Shown here piece by piece: positions 8,794-17,550 of a stretch of DNA of 64,000 nucleotides. Position 1 is the first letter of the stretch. Every line of letters starts with the position of its first letter. Made by a program: the position numbers and the translations under genes. Source of the DNA: Bordetella parapertussis (lineage in GTDB: Bacteria > Pseudomonadota > Gammaproteobacteria > Burkholderiales > Thiobacillaceae); NCBI GenBank assembly GCA_945890495.1, contig CAMDCO010000005.1, positions 1 through 64,000 of the forward strand, written 5' to 3'. The notes beneath the pieces were generated by a model. It saw nothing but the letters and a program-made list of their open reading frames with translations. It searched no databases and was not told where the DNA came from.

Positions 8794-11099
8794 GGGTTAG
8801 TCCGGGAATTGAAGGGATCGTATTCGGAGAGGTTGAAGCGTCGATACAGGCGTTGCAAGGGTTCCGGCGCCCACCAATTGAGGCGACCCAAGAGACGCAA
8901 CGAGGCGGGGACCAGCAGGATGCGCACCAGCGTGGCGTCAATGATGACCGAGAACAGCAAACCCAGACCCATGGCCTTCATAAACACCACCTCGCCCATG
9001 GCAAAGCTCCCCAGCACCACCCCGATCAGCAGGGCCGCGCTGGTAATGATCGGGCCACTCTTCTGGATGCCCCGTGCGATCGAGGCCGTACTGTCGCCCG
9101 TGTGGTGACAGCTTTCCTTGATCCGTGAAAGCAGGAAGACCTCATAGTCGATTGACAGTCCGAAGGCCGTGGCGAAAATCAGCACCAGCACCGTCCCTTC
9201 CATCTGGCCCTGCGGCGTAAAGCCCAGCCAGCTAGCCATATTGCCATCCTGAAAGACCCACACCAGACCGCCAAAGGTCGCCGTCAGGGAAAGCAGGTTG
9301 GTCAGGATCGCCTTCAAGGGCAGGAAGACACTACCCAGCATCAGGAACAGCAGGACCCCGATCACCCCGGTAATCGCCGCCATGACCCAGGGCGTATGCT
9401 CGATGAGCGAGTCCACATAGTCCAGATGTTCAGCCGGGAAGCCACCGACCTGCATCGACGCCACGCCCGCCGGCAGGCTCAGGGCGCGCATCTGCCGTAC
9501 CAACTGGCGCGCATCGGGGCCGATCGGATCGTGACTAAAGCGCACCAGAATCAAGGTCTGAGGCCCCTTGGCGAAACGCCCAAGGGCCAGACTCGCAGCC
9601 GGAAACTGATCGGGATATTGATAGAAAAGCTGGTAATCGACCAAGGACATGCCGGTGTTCAGCGACACCAGGCCATCCACTCGGGTCACCCCGGGAAGGG
9701 CGCGAATCTGATGGGTCAGGGCGTCCAGGCTCGCCAGGCCCTTCGCCTCATGCGCCACCCCCTCGGTCCGCACGCTCACGATCAGCGGGCTCATGCCGGC
9801 CCGAGGAAACTCGTTTTCCAGGGTCTGCTGGACCTGCCGGCTTTCCGCACTGAGGGGCAAGGAGCGGCTATCGGCCGGGCCAATCTCCATATGCAAAATA
9901 GGCCAACCAAAAAAGCCGAGGATCAGGAAACTGACCACCAGCACCGCGCGGGCATTACGCATCACCCAAAAACTGAAGCGCTCCCAGCGCAAGGACCTGA
10001 CCGAAGGGCTTATCGGCCGCCGCATGGGGAAGGCGCAATAGTTGATACGATCACCGAGCAGGGCCAATAAGGGCGGCAGCAACAAAATGGCCGTCAGCAT
10101 TGCGGCAATCACCGAAAAGCCGGCCGCCAAGCCCATGTTCTGAAAGAATTGCTGCGGCATCAACATCAAACAGAACAGGCTCGCCGCCACCGTCACCCCA
10201 CTGAAGGCCACCGTGTGACCCGCCGTGGCCACGGTCGTACCCAAGGCCTGCTCGGGCGTATGGCCCAACGCCAGCTCCTCGCGGAAACGGGAAACCATAA
10301 AGAGGCCGTAATCGATGGCAAGGCCCAAGCCCAGCATTGAGACCACATTGGCCGCATAGATCGTGATGTCGGTGAACATGGAACAGAGCTTGAGCAGCGC
10401 CGTGCTCAACACCACCGTAACGACACCGATCACCAACGGCATCATGGCCGCCACCACCGAGCGGAACACCCACACCAAAAGCACCGCGAGGATGGCGAAA
10501 CTGATCCACTCGGCGCGCTCAACATCATGCGTCAACTGCGCACGCACATCCATGTAGGTCGCCAGCTCGCCCCCCGCCCGGATTAGCAAGCGATCAGAAG
10601 CCAGATGCCGGCGCAGGGCCTGATAAGTCGCGATCCCTTCATCTGACTGACGCGCCAGTCGGACTATGGCATAGGTCATGTCCCCATTGCGCGAGCGCAA
10701 GGCCGGGTCCAGCGATTGGAAATAGCTCTCAATACTGAGCACGCCGGAGGTGGCTCCGATCGGGTCCAGCACCGCCTCGACCGCCTGCCGATAGGCCGGG
10801 TCATCGACGCTGAAGGCCTGCCCCGGGCGCGGCTGAAACAACAGCACTACGGTCGTGTCATCGTGACCATACTGCTCGCGCACCGCCTGTCGCGCCAAGT
10901 CCGAACCACTGTCCGGCACGCTCCAGCCCGGTGCCAACGACAGATGCTGCATCACATTCGAGCCGTAAATGCCCGCCATAACCGTTAGCGCCAAGGCAAT
11001 GGCCAAAAAAACGCGGGGGGCATCGCTGATGCAGCGACCAAGGCGGCGGAACATGACGGGAGAAATCGTCTCTCTTATAGCTGGACTAGGGCGCATCAT
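8790..11099 (-). CDS. MMPL/RND-family exporter
   Basis: Inner-membrane proton-driven exporter of the MMPL (RND superfamily) type, about 769 residues. Two homologous halves are visible, each with one membrane helix, a large periplasmic loop and then five helices. The motif-rich segments are GLGLAIDYGLFMVSRFREE in the first half and TAFGLSIDYEVFLLSRIKE in the second, the duplicated sites of the proton-relay Asp/Tyr residues. The start is uncertain: ATG codons at 11123, 11099 and 11054 are all in frame. It overlaps the downstream secreted protein gene by four bases. Substrate unknown; lipids or hopanoids are typical of the family. Confidence 0.85.
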   Translation of the reverse strand: MMRPSPAIRETISPVMFRRLGRCISDAPRVFLAIALALTVMAGIYGSNVMQHLSLAPGWSVPDSGSDLARQAVREQYGHDDTTVVLLFQPRPGQAFSVDDPAYRQAVEAVLDPIGATSGVLSIESYFQSLDPALRSRNGDMTYAIVRLARQSDEGIATYQALRRHLASDRLLIRAGGELATYMDVRAQLTHDVERAEWISFAILAVLLVWVFRSVVAAMMPLVIGVVTVVLSTALLKLCSMFTDITIYAANVVSMLGLGLAIDYGLFMVSRFREELALGHTPEQALGTTVATAGHTVAFSGVTVAASLFCLMLMPQQFFQNMGLAAGFSVIAAMLTAILLLPPLLALLGDRINYCAFPMRRPISPSVRSLRWERFSFWVMRNARAVLVVSFLILGFFGWPILHMEIGPADSRSLPLSAESRQVQQTLENEFPRAGMSPLIVSVRTEGVAHEAKGLASLDALTHQIRALPGVTRVDGLVSLNTGMSLVDYQLFYQYPDQFPAASLALGRFAKGPQTLILVRFSHDPIGPDARQLVRQMRALSLPAGVASMQVGGFPAEHLDYVDSLIEHTPWVMAAITGVIGVLLFLMLGSVFLPLKAILTNLLSLTATFGGLVWVFQDGNMASWLGFTPQGQMEGTVLVLIFATAFGLSIDYEVFLLSRIKESCHHTGDSTASIARGIQKSGPIITSAALLIGVVLGSFAMGEVVFMKAMGLGLLFSVIIDATLVRILLVPASLRLLGRLNWWAPEPLQRLYRRFNLSEYDPFNSRTNP

Positions 11100-11190
11100 A
11101 ACTGCCTTGTGGCCTCTGGACACGCCAAAAAGACAAAAACCTTATCCTGAACATGGGGCATGACCATTCTTTTGCGGTATGCTGACCTAC

Positions 11191-11691
11191 ATGAAACCCA
11201 TTCGCACCCTTGCCTACCTCCTCTGCATGGCCCCCTCCCTCGCACTCGGCGCGGATCCCGTGCCGCCCGCAAGCAAGGGAGCGAACGGGATGCCACCCGC
11301 TGCCAACGGCACGCCCAAGGACACGCCGGTCGCCAACGGGGCCCCCAAGGAGGCCAAACCCAGCCTCTCTACGCAGGAACTCAAGGGTCGCTATAACAGC
11401 CTGAAAGAATATTTCACCGAAGATGAATGGAAACAGGTCTCGGCCTATCTTCTCGATTCTGCACTTGACGACCTGATAGGCACGGAAGATGCCACTCTGG
11501 CACCCGATCTGGCGTTTCGACTGGAGATCCTCAAACGGCGCATGACGGTAGAAGGCAATACCCTCATGAATGATCTCTCCAACCAGTGGCAGCAACTGAT
11601 GACCCCGCCGCCGCCGGTGCCCTACGAGCCGCGCCCCTTCCCAACTTGGGCTACCCCCGTCTATACCCCGCAGCCCGCCATTGCGCGCTAA
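11191..11691 (+). CDS. Hypothetical secreted protein
   Basis: I do not recognise this 166-residue protein. It starts with a clear signal peptide (MKPIRTLAYLLCMAPSLALG), then an Ala/Pro/Gly/Asn linker containing repeats of ANG-x-PK, then a helical region of about 80 residues with KEYFTEDEWKQV and LLDSALDDLIG, then a Pro-rich C terminus. Another in-frame ATG lies 12 bp upstream. It is divergent from the MMPL exporter and stands 57 bp before prmC. Confidence 0.6.
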   Translation: MKPIRTLAYLLCMAPSLALGADPVPPASKGANGMPPAANGTPKDTPVANGAPKEAKPSLSTQELKGRYNSLKEYFTEDEWKQVSAYLLDSALDDLIGTEDATLAPDLAFRLEILKRRMTVEGNTLMNDLSNQWQQLMTPPPPVPYEPRPFPTWATPVYTPQPAIAR

Positions 11692-11748
11692 GGCAGGCAT
11701 CAAAACAAACTCACGGTCCTTCGCCGCAGGGACACCGCTCCAGCACCC

Positions 11749-12576
11749 ATGAATCTCACCCACTGGCTGCGCGATACGGCCGGCCAATTTCAAACCGCCC
11801 TAGCGCTGGATGCCGCCTCTGCCCGCATCGAGGCGCGCCTGCTGGCCGCCGCCGCACTGCAACGCGATACCACCTGGCTGATTGCCCACGGCGATGAAGC
11901 GGCCGAATTGACGCGGCTGACCCCGTTTCTGCACCGCCGACTGAATGGTGAACCCGTGGCCTACATCCTCGGGCAGCGCGAGTTTTACGGGCGCGTGTTC
12001 AAGGTCAGCCCGGCGGTGCTGATTCCGCGCCCGGAGACCGAGCATCTGGTCGAGGCGGCGTTGCAACAGATGCCTTCGGGAGCAAGCGTTTTAGACCTGT
12101 GCACCGGCACCGGATGCGTGGCCATCACTCTCAAACTGGAACGACCGGACGGCTCCGTCACCGCGACCGACTTAAGCTTTGATGCCTTGGCCGTGGCCAA
12201 AGCCAATGCCGCCGCGCTCAATGCCACCGTCAGCTTCCACCCAGGCGACCTGTTCGCACCCGTCGTAGGCCAACGCTTCGACCTCATCGTCAGCAACCCG
12301 CCCTACATCGCCGCAGCAGATACGCACCTCGATCAAGGCGATGTGCGCTTCGAACCGCGCTTGGCCCTGGCCTCGGGCACCGATGGCCTTGACCTGATCC
12401 GCCGCTTGGTCAGCGCTGCACCAGACCACCTCAAGCCCGGCGGCTGGCTGTTGTTTGAACACGGCTTTGATCAAGGGACGGCCTGCCGCGAACGCCTGTC
12501 TCTGGCCGGGTTCAGGCAAATAAAAACCCTGCCGGATTGGGCAGGGTTAGAGCGGGTGACGCTCGGCCGGGCTTAG
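11749..12576 (+). CDS. prmC: Release-factor glutamine N5-methyltransferase
   Basis: PrmC methylates the glutamine of the GGQ motif in RF1 and RF2 using S-adenosylmethionine. The 275-residue protein has the substrate-binding motif NPPY near residue 183, the SAM-binding loop VLDLCTGTGCVAITL near 112, and the N-terminal helical domain with EPVAYILGQREFYG. It is separated from prfA by the MMPL locus. Its 3' end contains the hairpin that, read on the other strand, ends fbp. Confidence 0.95.
   Translation: MNLTHWLRDTAGQFQTALALDAASARIEARLLAAAALQRDTTWLIAHGDEAAELTRLTPFLHRRLNGEPVAYILGQREFYGRVFKVSPAVLIPRPETEHLVEAALQQMPSGASVLDLCTGTGCVAITLKLERPDGSVTATDLSFDALAVAKANAAALNATVSFHPGDLFAPVVGQRFDLIVSNPPYIAAADTHLDQGDVRFEPRLALASGTDGLDLIRRLVSAAPDHLKPGGWLLFEHGFDQGTACRERLSLAGFRQIKTLPDWAGLERVTLGRA
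12521..12548 (-). terminator. Intrinsic terminator of fbp, inside the prmC 3' end
   Basis: On the minus strand a 9-bp stem (AACCCTGCC / GGCAGGGTT) with a six-base loop is followed by TTTTTA. It lies about 47 bp after the fbp stop codon and within the last codons of the convergent prmC gene. Confidence 0.7.
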
Positions 12577-12594
12577 AGCCCCAGAAAAGCCGAA

Positions 12595-13602
12595 TCAGGC
12601 CTCTTGGTGATAACCCAGCACGATCTCAACCTCGTTCTTCGAGCCCAAAATGACCGGCACGCGCTGGTGCAGGCCCGTCGGGGCAATGTCAAGGATGCGC
12701 TCGTAGCCGGTTGAGGAGACGCCGCCGGCCTGTTCGACGATCATCGACATCGGGTTGGCCTCGTACATCAGGCGCAGCTTGCCCGGCTTGGACGGATCTT
12801 TAGTATCACGCGGGTACATGAAGATGCCGCCACGGTTGAGGATGCGATGCACCTCGGCCACCATCGAGGCCACCCAGCGCATATTGAAATCCCGGCCGCG
12901 CGGGCCTTCGGTGCCCGCCAGACATTCTTCGACATAACGCTGCACCGGCGGCTCCCAGAAACGGCGGTTAGATGCGTTGATCGCAAACTCGCCGGTGTCA
13001 GCCGGAATCTTCATGCCCGGGTGAGTGAGCAGGAACTCGCCGACATCGCGGTCCAGGGTGAAGCCATTCACGCCGTGGCCCGTGGTCAGCACCAACATGG
13101 TCGAAGAACCATACAACGCATAACCCGCGCACACCTGCTTGGTGCCGGGCTGGAGGAAGTCCTCAGCCGTGGCCGCACGGCCCGAAACCGGCGCACGCAG
13201 GATCGAAAAGATGGTGCCGACCGAGATGTTGATATCGACATTGGACGAGCCGTCGAGCGGATCGAACACCAGCAGATACTTGCCGAGCGGGTATTTGTGC
13301 GGAATGGGGCAAACATCGTCCATCTCTTCCGAGGCCATGCCGGCCAGGTGACCGGCCCATTCGTTAGCGCGGATCATGATGTCATTGGTGATGACATCCA
13401 GCTTTTTCTGGGTCTCACCCTGCACATTTTGCGAATCCAGCGCGCCCATGGTGCCCACCAGCGCACCCTTGTTGACGGCGTTGGCGATGACCTTGACGGA
13501 GGTCACCACATCATTGAGCAACGAGGTGAAGTCGCCGGTCGCGCCCGCGACATGGCGTTGTTCTTCGATGATGAATTGGGTCAGCGTGGTACCGGTATGC
13601 AT
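12595..13602 (-). CDS. fbp: Class I fructose-1,6-bisphosphatase
   Basis: Hydrolyses fructose-1,6-bisphosphate to fructose-6-phosphate in gluconeogenesis (and in the Calvin cycle where present). At 335 residues it has the class I metal/phosphate motif [17 protein letters not shown] near residue 112. The C-terminal half has the sugar-binding [20 protein letters not shown] segment. The ATG is preceded by GAGAGG. It is transcribed towards prmC and ends at a hairpin inside that gene. The gene stands alone, with no other Calvin-cycle gene beside it. Confidence 0.97.
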   Translation of the reverse strand: MHTGTTLTQFIIEEQRHVAGATGDFTSLLNDVVTSVKVIANAVNKGALVGTMGALDSQNVQGETQKKLDVITNDIMIRANEWAGHLAGMASEEMDDVCPIPHKYPLGKYLLVFDPLDGSSNVDINISVGTIFSILRAPVSGRAATAEDFLQPGTKQVCAGYALYGSSTMLVLTTGHGVNGFTLDRDVGEFLLTHPGMKIPADTGEFAINASNRRFWEPPVQRYVEECLAGTEGPRGRDFNMRWVASMVAEVHRILNRGGIFMYPRDTKDPSKPGKLRLMYEANPMSMIVEQAGGVSSTGYERILDIAPTGLHQRVPVILGSKNEVEIVLGYHQEA

Positions 13603-13671
13603 AATGAGCCTCTCATAAGATAGGGTGATTTAAAAACAGGTTTTATTGTACTCCTGCGGCCAGGATTTATT

Positions 13672-13902
13672 GGCTCTTGGTGATTGGTAGTGGATCTGGC
13701 CACATTACACATTTTGGCAACCACGACGGCCATGGCCCATGTAGGGGCAGGCCCCCGTGCCTGCCCTAACGGTACATGGGCAACCACAGGGGGTTGCCCC
13801 TACGAAAACCAGGCAAGCACAGGGTTTTCCCCTCCCCTCCGCAATTTCTCCTCGCGGGTCCGTACGATGAATTGCGCTACCCACTCGATTTCATATAGAG
13901 CC
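13672..13902. repeat. 231-bp dispersed intergenic repeat, copy 1
   Basis: Near-identical to 31170-31400 and exactly the same length (231 bp), in the same orientation. It starts GGCTCTTGGTGAT and ends TTTCATATAGAGCC. Inside are two self-complementary modules: one beginning GTAGGGGCAGG and one beginning GGGCAACCACAGG. A GC-rich stretch and a GCAATT...AATTGC inverted pair follow. There is no credible coding content. A partial third end lies at 14186-14210. Confidence 0.85.
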
Positions 13903-13919
13903 GATTCGGCTCTATATGA
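13891..13919. repeat. Perfect 14-bp inverted repeat at the end of the 231-bp element
   Basis: TCATATAGAGCCGA, one T, then TCGGCTCTATATGA. The left arm is the last part of the 231-bp repeat. It lies between fbp (transcribed away to the left) and the 3' end of tonB. It could be an element terminus or a transcription stop; there is no T-run. Confidence 0.7.
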
Positions 13920-13989
13920 TTTGTAGTGGATCATCCAGGCAATCGTGCCGCCCGTCGAGTCGTGCCGCCCGTCGAGTCAGGTGCGCGTG

Positions 13990-14210
13990 ACACCACCCTT
14001 CCCCCGCCGGGGGAAGGTGCCCGCAGGGCGGATGAGGGACGCGCGTGGATCAAACGACTGCGCTTTGTTGAGGCGGCTTTCCCTCTCCCCAACCCTCTCC
14101 CGGTGGGAGAGGGGGCAACGCCCTTCCGCATCTGGGCTGGCCTCCTGCAAAACACCCCTATCCAAAGGGCGAAGACGGGCGGTCTTACCCACTCTAAATC
14201 ACATAGAGCC
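13990..14210. repeat. REP-like palindromes and a partial repeat end
   Basis: A palindrome with arms CTTCCCCCG and CGGGGGAAG lies near 13997. A second, with arms CCCTCTCCC and GGGAGAGGG, lies near 14094. At 14186-14210 the sequence TACCCACTC(T)AAATCACATAGAGCC copies the tail of the 231-bp element. No gene is seen between 13603 and 14216. Confidence 0.6.
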
Positions 14211-14216
14211 GCCGAT

Positions 14217-15185
14217 TTATTGTGCCGAGAGCCGGTCTTCACGCGTAAAGACCCACACTCGGTTGATGCTGAGGATATCCGCCTTGGCACGCATCGCTTC
14301 ACTGAAGGCGGGGAAGGGTGCCGCCATCTCGACGATGCGGACCGCCGCCGCATCGAGGATGCGTGATCCGGAGCTGCGCTCGACCTCCACCTTGAGCAGG
14401 CGCCCGTCGGCCCCAATCTCCACATTGAGCATCAGGCTGCCGTAGAGTTTTTGCCGTCGCGCCGCCTCGGGGTAGTTCAGATTCCCGACCCGTTCCACCT
14501 TCATGCGCCAATCTTCGATGTAGCGGGCAAAGACATACTCCTCGGCCCGCGCACCGATGAACATCCGCCGGGGGCGTTGCTGATATTCGGAGACCTCCGC
14601 CTCGATGCGACCCATTTCCCGCGCCGCACTCAGGCTACGGGCCGCCAGACCCGGGGCCGGGTGCGGCTGCGGCACAGGAATGGCCGGGGTCGGCGTGGCA
14701 TATTCGGCGCGCGCCTGAATCAGCAATTGTTCCACCTGATTTTCCGCTGCGCGCACCCGCTGCTGAAGGGAGGGGGTGGGCGGTGGTGCGGGAGCGGGGA
14801 CCGGCACCGGTTGGGGGATCACGGCCTGCGGACTGCGCGCGATGCGCGCCTCGGTCGTCTGTCCACCGCCCTCGTTCGCGGCCTGGGCCATGACCTCCGC
14901 CTTGAGGGGTTTCGCGCCCGTCGGACGATGTAGAAGGACCACCTCCAGCGACGGCTGCGCGGATTCGAGCAAGGCCGGATTGACGGGCTTTAAACCCACC
15001 GACAACCCAAAAAACAGCGCATTATGAATCAGGGCAGAGACCCCAACCGCCAAGGCCAATCGTTCAGACGCGCGGGCCTTAGTCGACCACGCCGTCGACC
15101 ACGCCGTCAGCCCGCCAAAGCCAACACTCAGGCTTCCGGCGGAGCTGGCGATGGCTCGATCGTCAGGGTGGTTTCGTACTGGCAT
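14217..15185 (-). CDS. tonB: TonB-family energy transducer
   Basis: 322-residue protein of TonB type, spanning the periplasm to pass proton-motive energy from ExbB/ExbD to outer-membrane receptors. After a short cytosolic N terminus there is one membrane segment (LALAVGVSALIHNALFFGLS). A Pro/Ala-rich linker follows, and then a C-terminal TonB domain with NYPEAARRQKLYGSLMLNV and SSGSRILDAAAV. The ATG at 15185 has GAGG just upstream and overlaps the end of the exoribonuclease gene by 58 bp. No exbBD is adjacent; the nearest pair (19.1-20.2 kb) has its own TonB. Confidence 0.85.
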   Translation of the reverse strand: MPVRNHPDDRAIASSAGSLSVGFGGLTAWSTAWSTKARASERLALAVGVSALIHNALFFGLSVGLKPVNPALLESAQPSLEVVLLHRPTGAKPLKAEVMAQAANEGGGQTTEARIARSPQAVIPQPVPVPAPAPPPTPSLQQRVRAAENQVEQLLIQARAEYATPTPAIPVPQPHPAPGLAARSLSAAREMGRIEAEVSEYQQRPRRMFIGARAEEYVFARYIEDWRMKVERVGNLNYPEAARRQKLYGSLMLNVEIGADGRLLKVEVERSSGSRILDAAAVRIVEMAAPFPAFSEAMRAKADILSINRVWVFTREDRLSAQ

Positions 15186-17002
15186 GGCACCTCAATATCC
15201 AGCAGATCAGGCGGACCAAATTGGACGCGAACACGGTCGCCCGGGTTCAAGGCCGGTGCGCCGGTCATGCGCAACACCAGCGGCAGACCGTCAATGCGAA
15301 TCAGATTCTCCCGGATCACACTCGCCTCGGTCGCGTTAACGCCCTCCTGGGTCAACCAGCGCAGGCACCAGTAGCGCTCCATGCGCCGCTGATGTTCATT
15401 GTAGGCATCGTACGCCAGTTCGAAACCGCGCAGAACGGCAAACAGCCGCGTGTCGTTTTTCGCATAGGCCGGTGTCTCGCCCCGCGTCACGGCGAGGATC
15501 TGACGCTGATTGACCAGATCCACATAACGACGCAACGGCGAACTCGACCAGGCGTAATGATCCAGGCCCAAGCCCTCGTGCGGCGCGGCCTGCAACTGCA
15601 TGCGCACCTTGCCGCCGCCCTGCACGCGATAGATGCCCGGCACACCCGCCTCGTCCAGCAACGCGCCCCAACGGCTGTTGGCCAGGATCATCAACTCGGA
15701 CACCAGCTTATCGATGGGGTTGCCACGCAGACGGCGCTTGATCTCGACCCGATCGCCATCTACTTTGAAAATGAAATCGTGGCGCTGCACCTGATCGGCC
15801 TTGCCGCGCGCCGCCTCCAACTGCGTCGCAAGGTTCCACAGCCATTCCAGCTCGCGGCGGAAGGCATAGTCCGGTGCGGCCGGATTGCCGATGCTGTCCT
15901 CGTTGAACAGCGGTTCTAGCGTCTCGTGGCGCAAATTGGCAGCGATGGTGACCTGATCGACGCGGGTTTCAACCGCCGTGATGCGGTAATCGACCGCCAC
16001 CTCAACATACAGCGACAGCGCCGGGCAGGCGCGACCCTCGGCCAGGGTGTACGACTGCACCAGCGCATCCGGCAGCATAGTGATCTTGTGGCCCGGCATA
16101 TACACGGTGGACAACCGCCCACCCGCGATCTTGTCCAAGTCGGACTCCGGCGCGATGCCCAAGGCCGGGCAAGCAATATGCACGCCCACCCGCACCCCCC
16201 CATCGGGCCGGAAAATCACCGAAAAGGCGTCATCGATCTCGGTCGTCTCGGCATCGTCGATGGAAAAGGCCGGTGCATCAGCGGGCGGCAGATCCGGCGG
16301 CGGCGCCAGATCGGCCAACGCGGGAAAGCCCGTTCCCTTGGGGAAATGTTCGAGCAAAAAGCCTTGCAGATGAAACTCGTGCGGACTGGCGATCGCACCG
16401 CAGTGCTGAAAGAGGTGCAACGCCGACTGCCCGCTTTTCGTGCAGGCCTCGTCCAAGGCCTTGTACAGCAAGGTGTTCTTGTCCGGCCGATGCAACAGCA
16501 CAAACACCTGACCGGCAAAGGCCTCCGGCAGGCGGCCCGCGATCAGGTCATCGACCCACGCGGCCCGTTGTTCGGCCTCACGGGCGCGGCGCTCCAGACC
16601 CGCCTTGGCCGCCGCCAACACCTCGGCCGGCGCCGCGCGATACCGGCCCTTGCCCTTCTTGTGAAAATAGATCGGCGATTCGTGCAACTTGAGCAGCACT
16701 GCCCCCGCCTCGGCCGGTGTCGGGGCATGACCCCAATAGTCCGCAGCGATCGTATCAAAACCAAACTCGTCCGCGCCCGCCACTTCCCACAGGAAATCAG
16801 GGTCCAATTCAGCGGCCATCGCGCGCGCGCCCTCGATCGCCTCAGCCGGCGATGGCGACGCGAAACGCAACAGCACATTCGCCGCCTTCAGCTTGCCGCG
16901 CTTACCAAATTGCGACTCGATCTGTAGCGCCGCCGGTGTTTCGGACAGGATGCTGCCCACCTTGATGTCGCCGTCTTCTTCGTAAATCAAATACATATTC
17001 AA
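15128..17002 (-). CDS. RNB-domain exoribonuclease (RNase II/R family)
   Basis: Predicted 3'-5' hydrolytic exoribonuclease, 624 residues. The catalytic RNB region contains FSIDDAETTEIDDAFSV near residue 248 (the conserved Asp cluster) and VPGIYRVQGGGKVRM. The S1-like C terminus is short (FGPPDLLDIEVP). It is shorter than RNase R. It resembles the RNB proteins that stand next to tonB in betaproteobacteria. The start overlaps the stop of yqiA (ATGA). Confidence 0.88.
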   Translation of the reverse strand: MNMYLIYEEDGDIKVGSILSETPAALQIESQFGKRGKLKAANVLLRFASPSPAEAIEGARAMAAELDPDFLWEVAGADEFGFDTIAADYWGHAPTPAEAGAVLLKLHESPIYFHKKGKGRYRAAPAEVLAAAKAGLERRAREAEQRAAWVDDLIAGRLPEAFAGQVFVLLHRPDKNTLLYKALDEACTKSGQSALHLFQHCGAIASPHEFHLQGFLLEHFPKGTGFPALADLAPPPDLPPADAPAFSIDDAETTEIDDAFSVIFRPDGGVRVGVHIACPALGIAPESDLDKIAGGRLSTVYMPGHKITMLPDALVQSYTLAEGRACPALSLYVEVAVDYRITAVETRVDQVTIAANLRHETLEPLFNEDSIGNPAAPDYAFRRELEWLWNLATQLEAARGKADQVQRHDFIFKVDGDRVEIKRRLRGNPIDKLVSELMILANSRWGALLDEAGVPGIYRVQGGGKVRMQLQAAPHEGLGLDHYAWSSSPLRRYVDLVNQRQILAVTRGETPAYAKNDTRLFAVLRGFELAYDAYNEHQRRMERYWCLRWLTQEGVNATEASVIRENLIRIDGLPLVLRMTGAPALNPGDRVRVQFGPPDLLDIEVPCQYETTLTIEPSPAPPEA

Positions 17003-17550
17003 AACTCTGCAATCTGTAAAAGGGTGTCGGCAAAGCGGGTAAAACCATGATCGCCGCCCTCCAGAACGGTCTGTTTGGCCCCCGTGAAGAAAGCGACCGC
17101 TTCGCGGTAATCCAGTACGGCATCACCCTTCTCGACCAGCAACCAGTAACGCCCTGGGCGGGTGATGGCCGCCACCTTCAGCGCCTGCAACTCGGCCAAA
17201 TGTTCAGGGCCAAACACATATTCAGAACCGTCGTGCCAATTCGTTTGCGTCTGGCCCACCTCACGCGCCAGCTTTTCGTCGCAAGCCACACAGGGGTTGA
17301 TCAGCACCGCCTTCAAGCCATGCCGTTCGGCCAACCAGGTCGCGTAATAGCCGCCCAGCGAGCTGCCAATCAAGGTCACTGGCGTGGCGCTTTCGGCGAT
17401 CAGGCGCTCACACAGGGCCATCGCCTCGGCCGGTCGCACCGGCAAATCAGGGCACTGCGCCGGGATGCCGCGCTCAGCCGCCCACGCCAGCAAAACGCGC
17501 GCCTTGCCAGACTGCGCAGAAGAATTAAAGCCGTGCAAATAGAGCAGCAT
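16999..17550 (-). CDS. yqiA: YqiA-type alpha/beta-hydrolase esterase
   Basis: Small serine esterase of the YqiA/YcfP family, 183 residues. MLLYLHGFNSS opens the fold, the nucleophile elbow GSSLGGYYA is near residue 62, and the catalytic His lies in GGDHGF near the C terminus. The natural substrate is not known. It overlaps mpl upstream and the RNB gene downstream, so mpl-yqiA-rnb-tonB read as one operon. Confidence 0.88.
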   Translation of the reverse strand: MLLYLHGFNSSAQSGKARVLLAWAAERGIPAQCPDLPVRPAEAMALCERLIAESATPVTLIGSSLGGYYATWLAERHGLKAVLINPCVACDEKLAREVGQTQTNWHDGSEYVFGPEHLAELQALKVAAITRPGRYWLLVEKGDAVLDYREAVAFFTGAKQTVLEGGDHGFTRFADTLLQIAEF

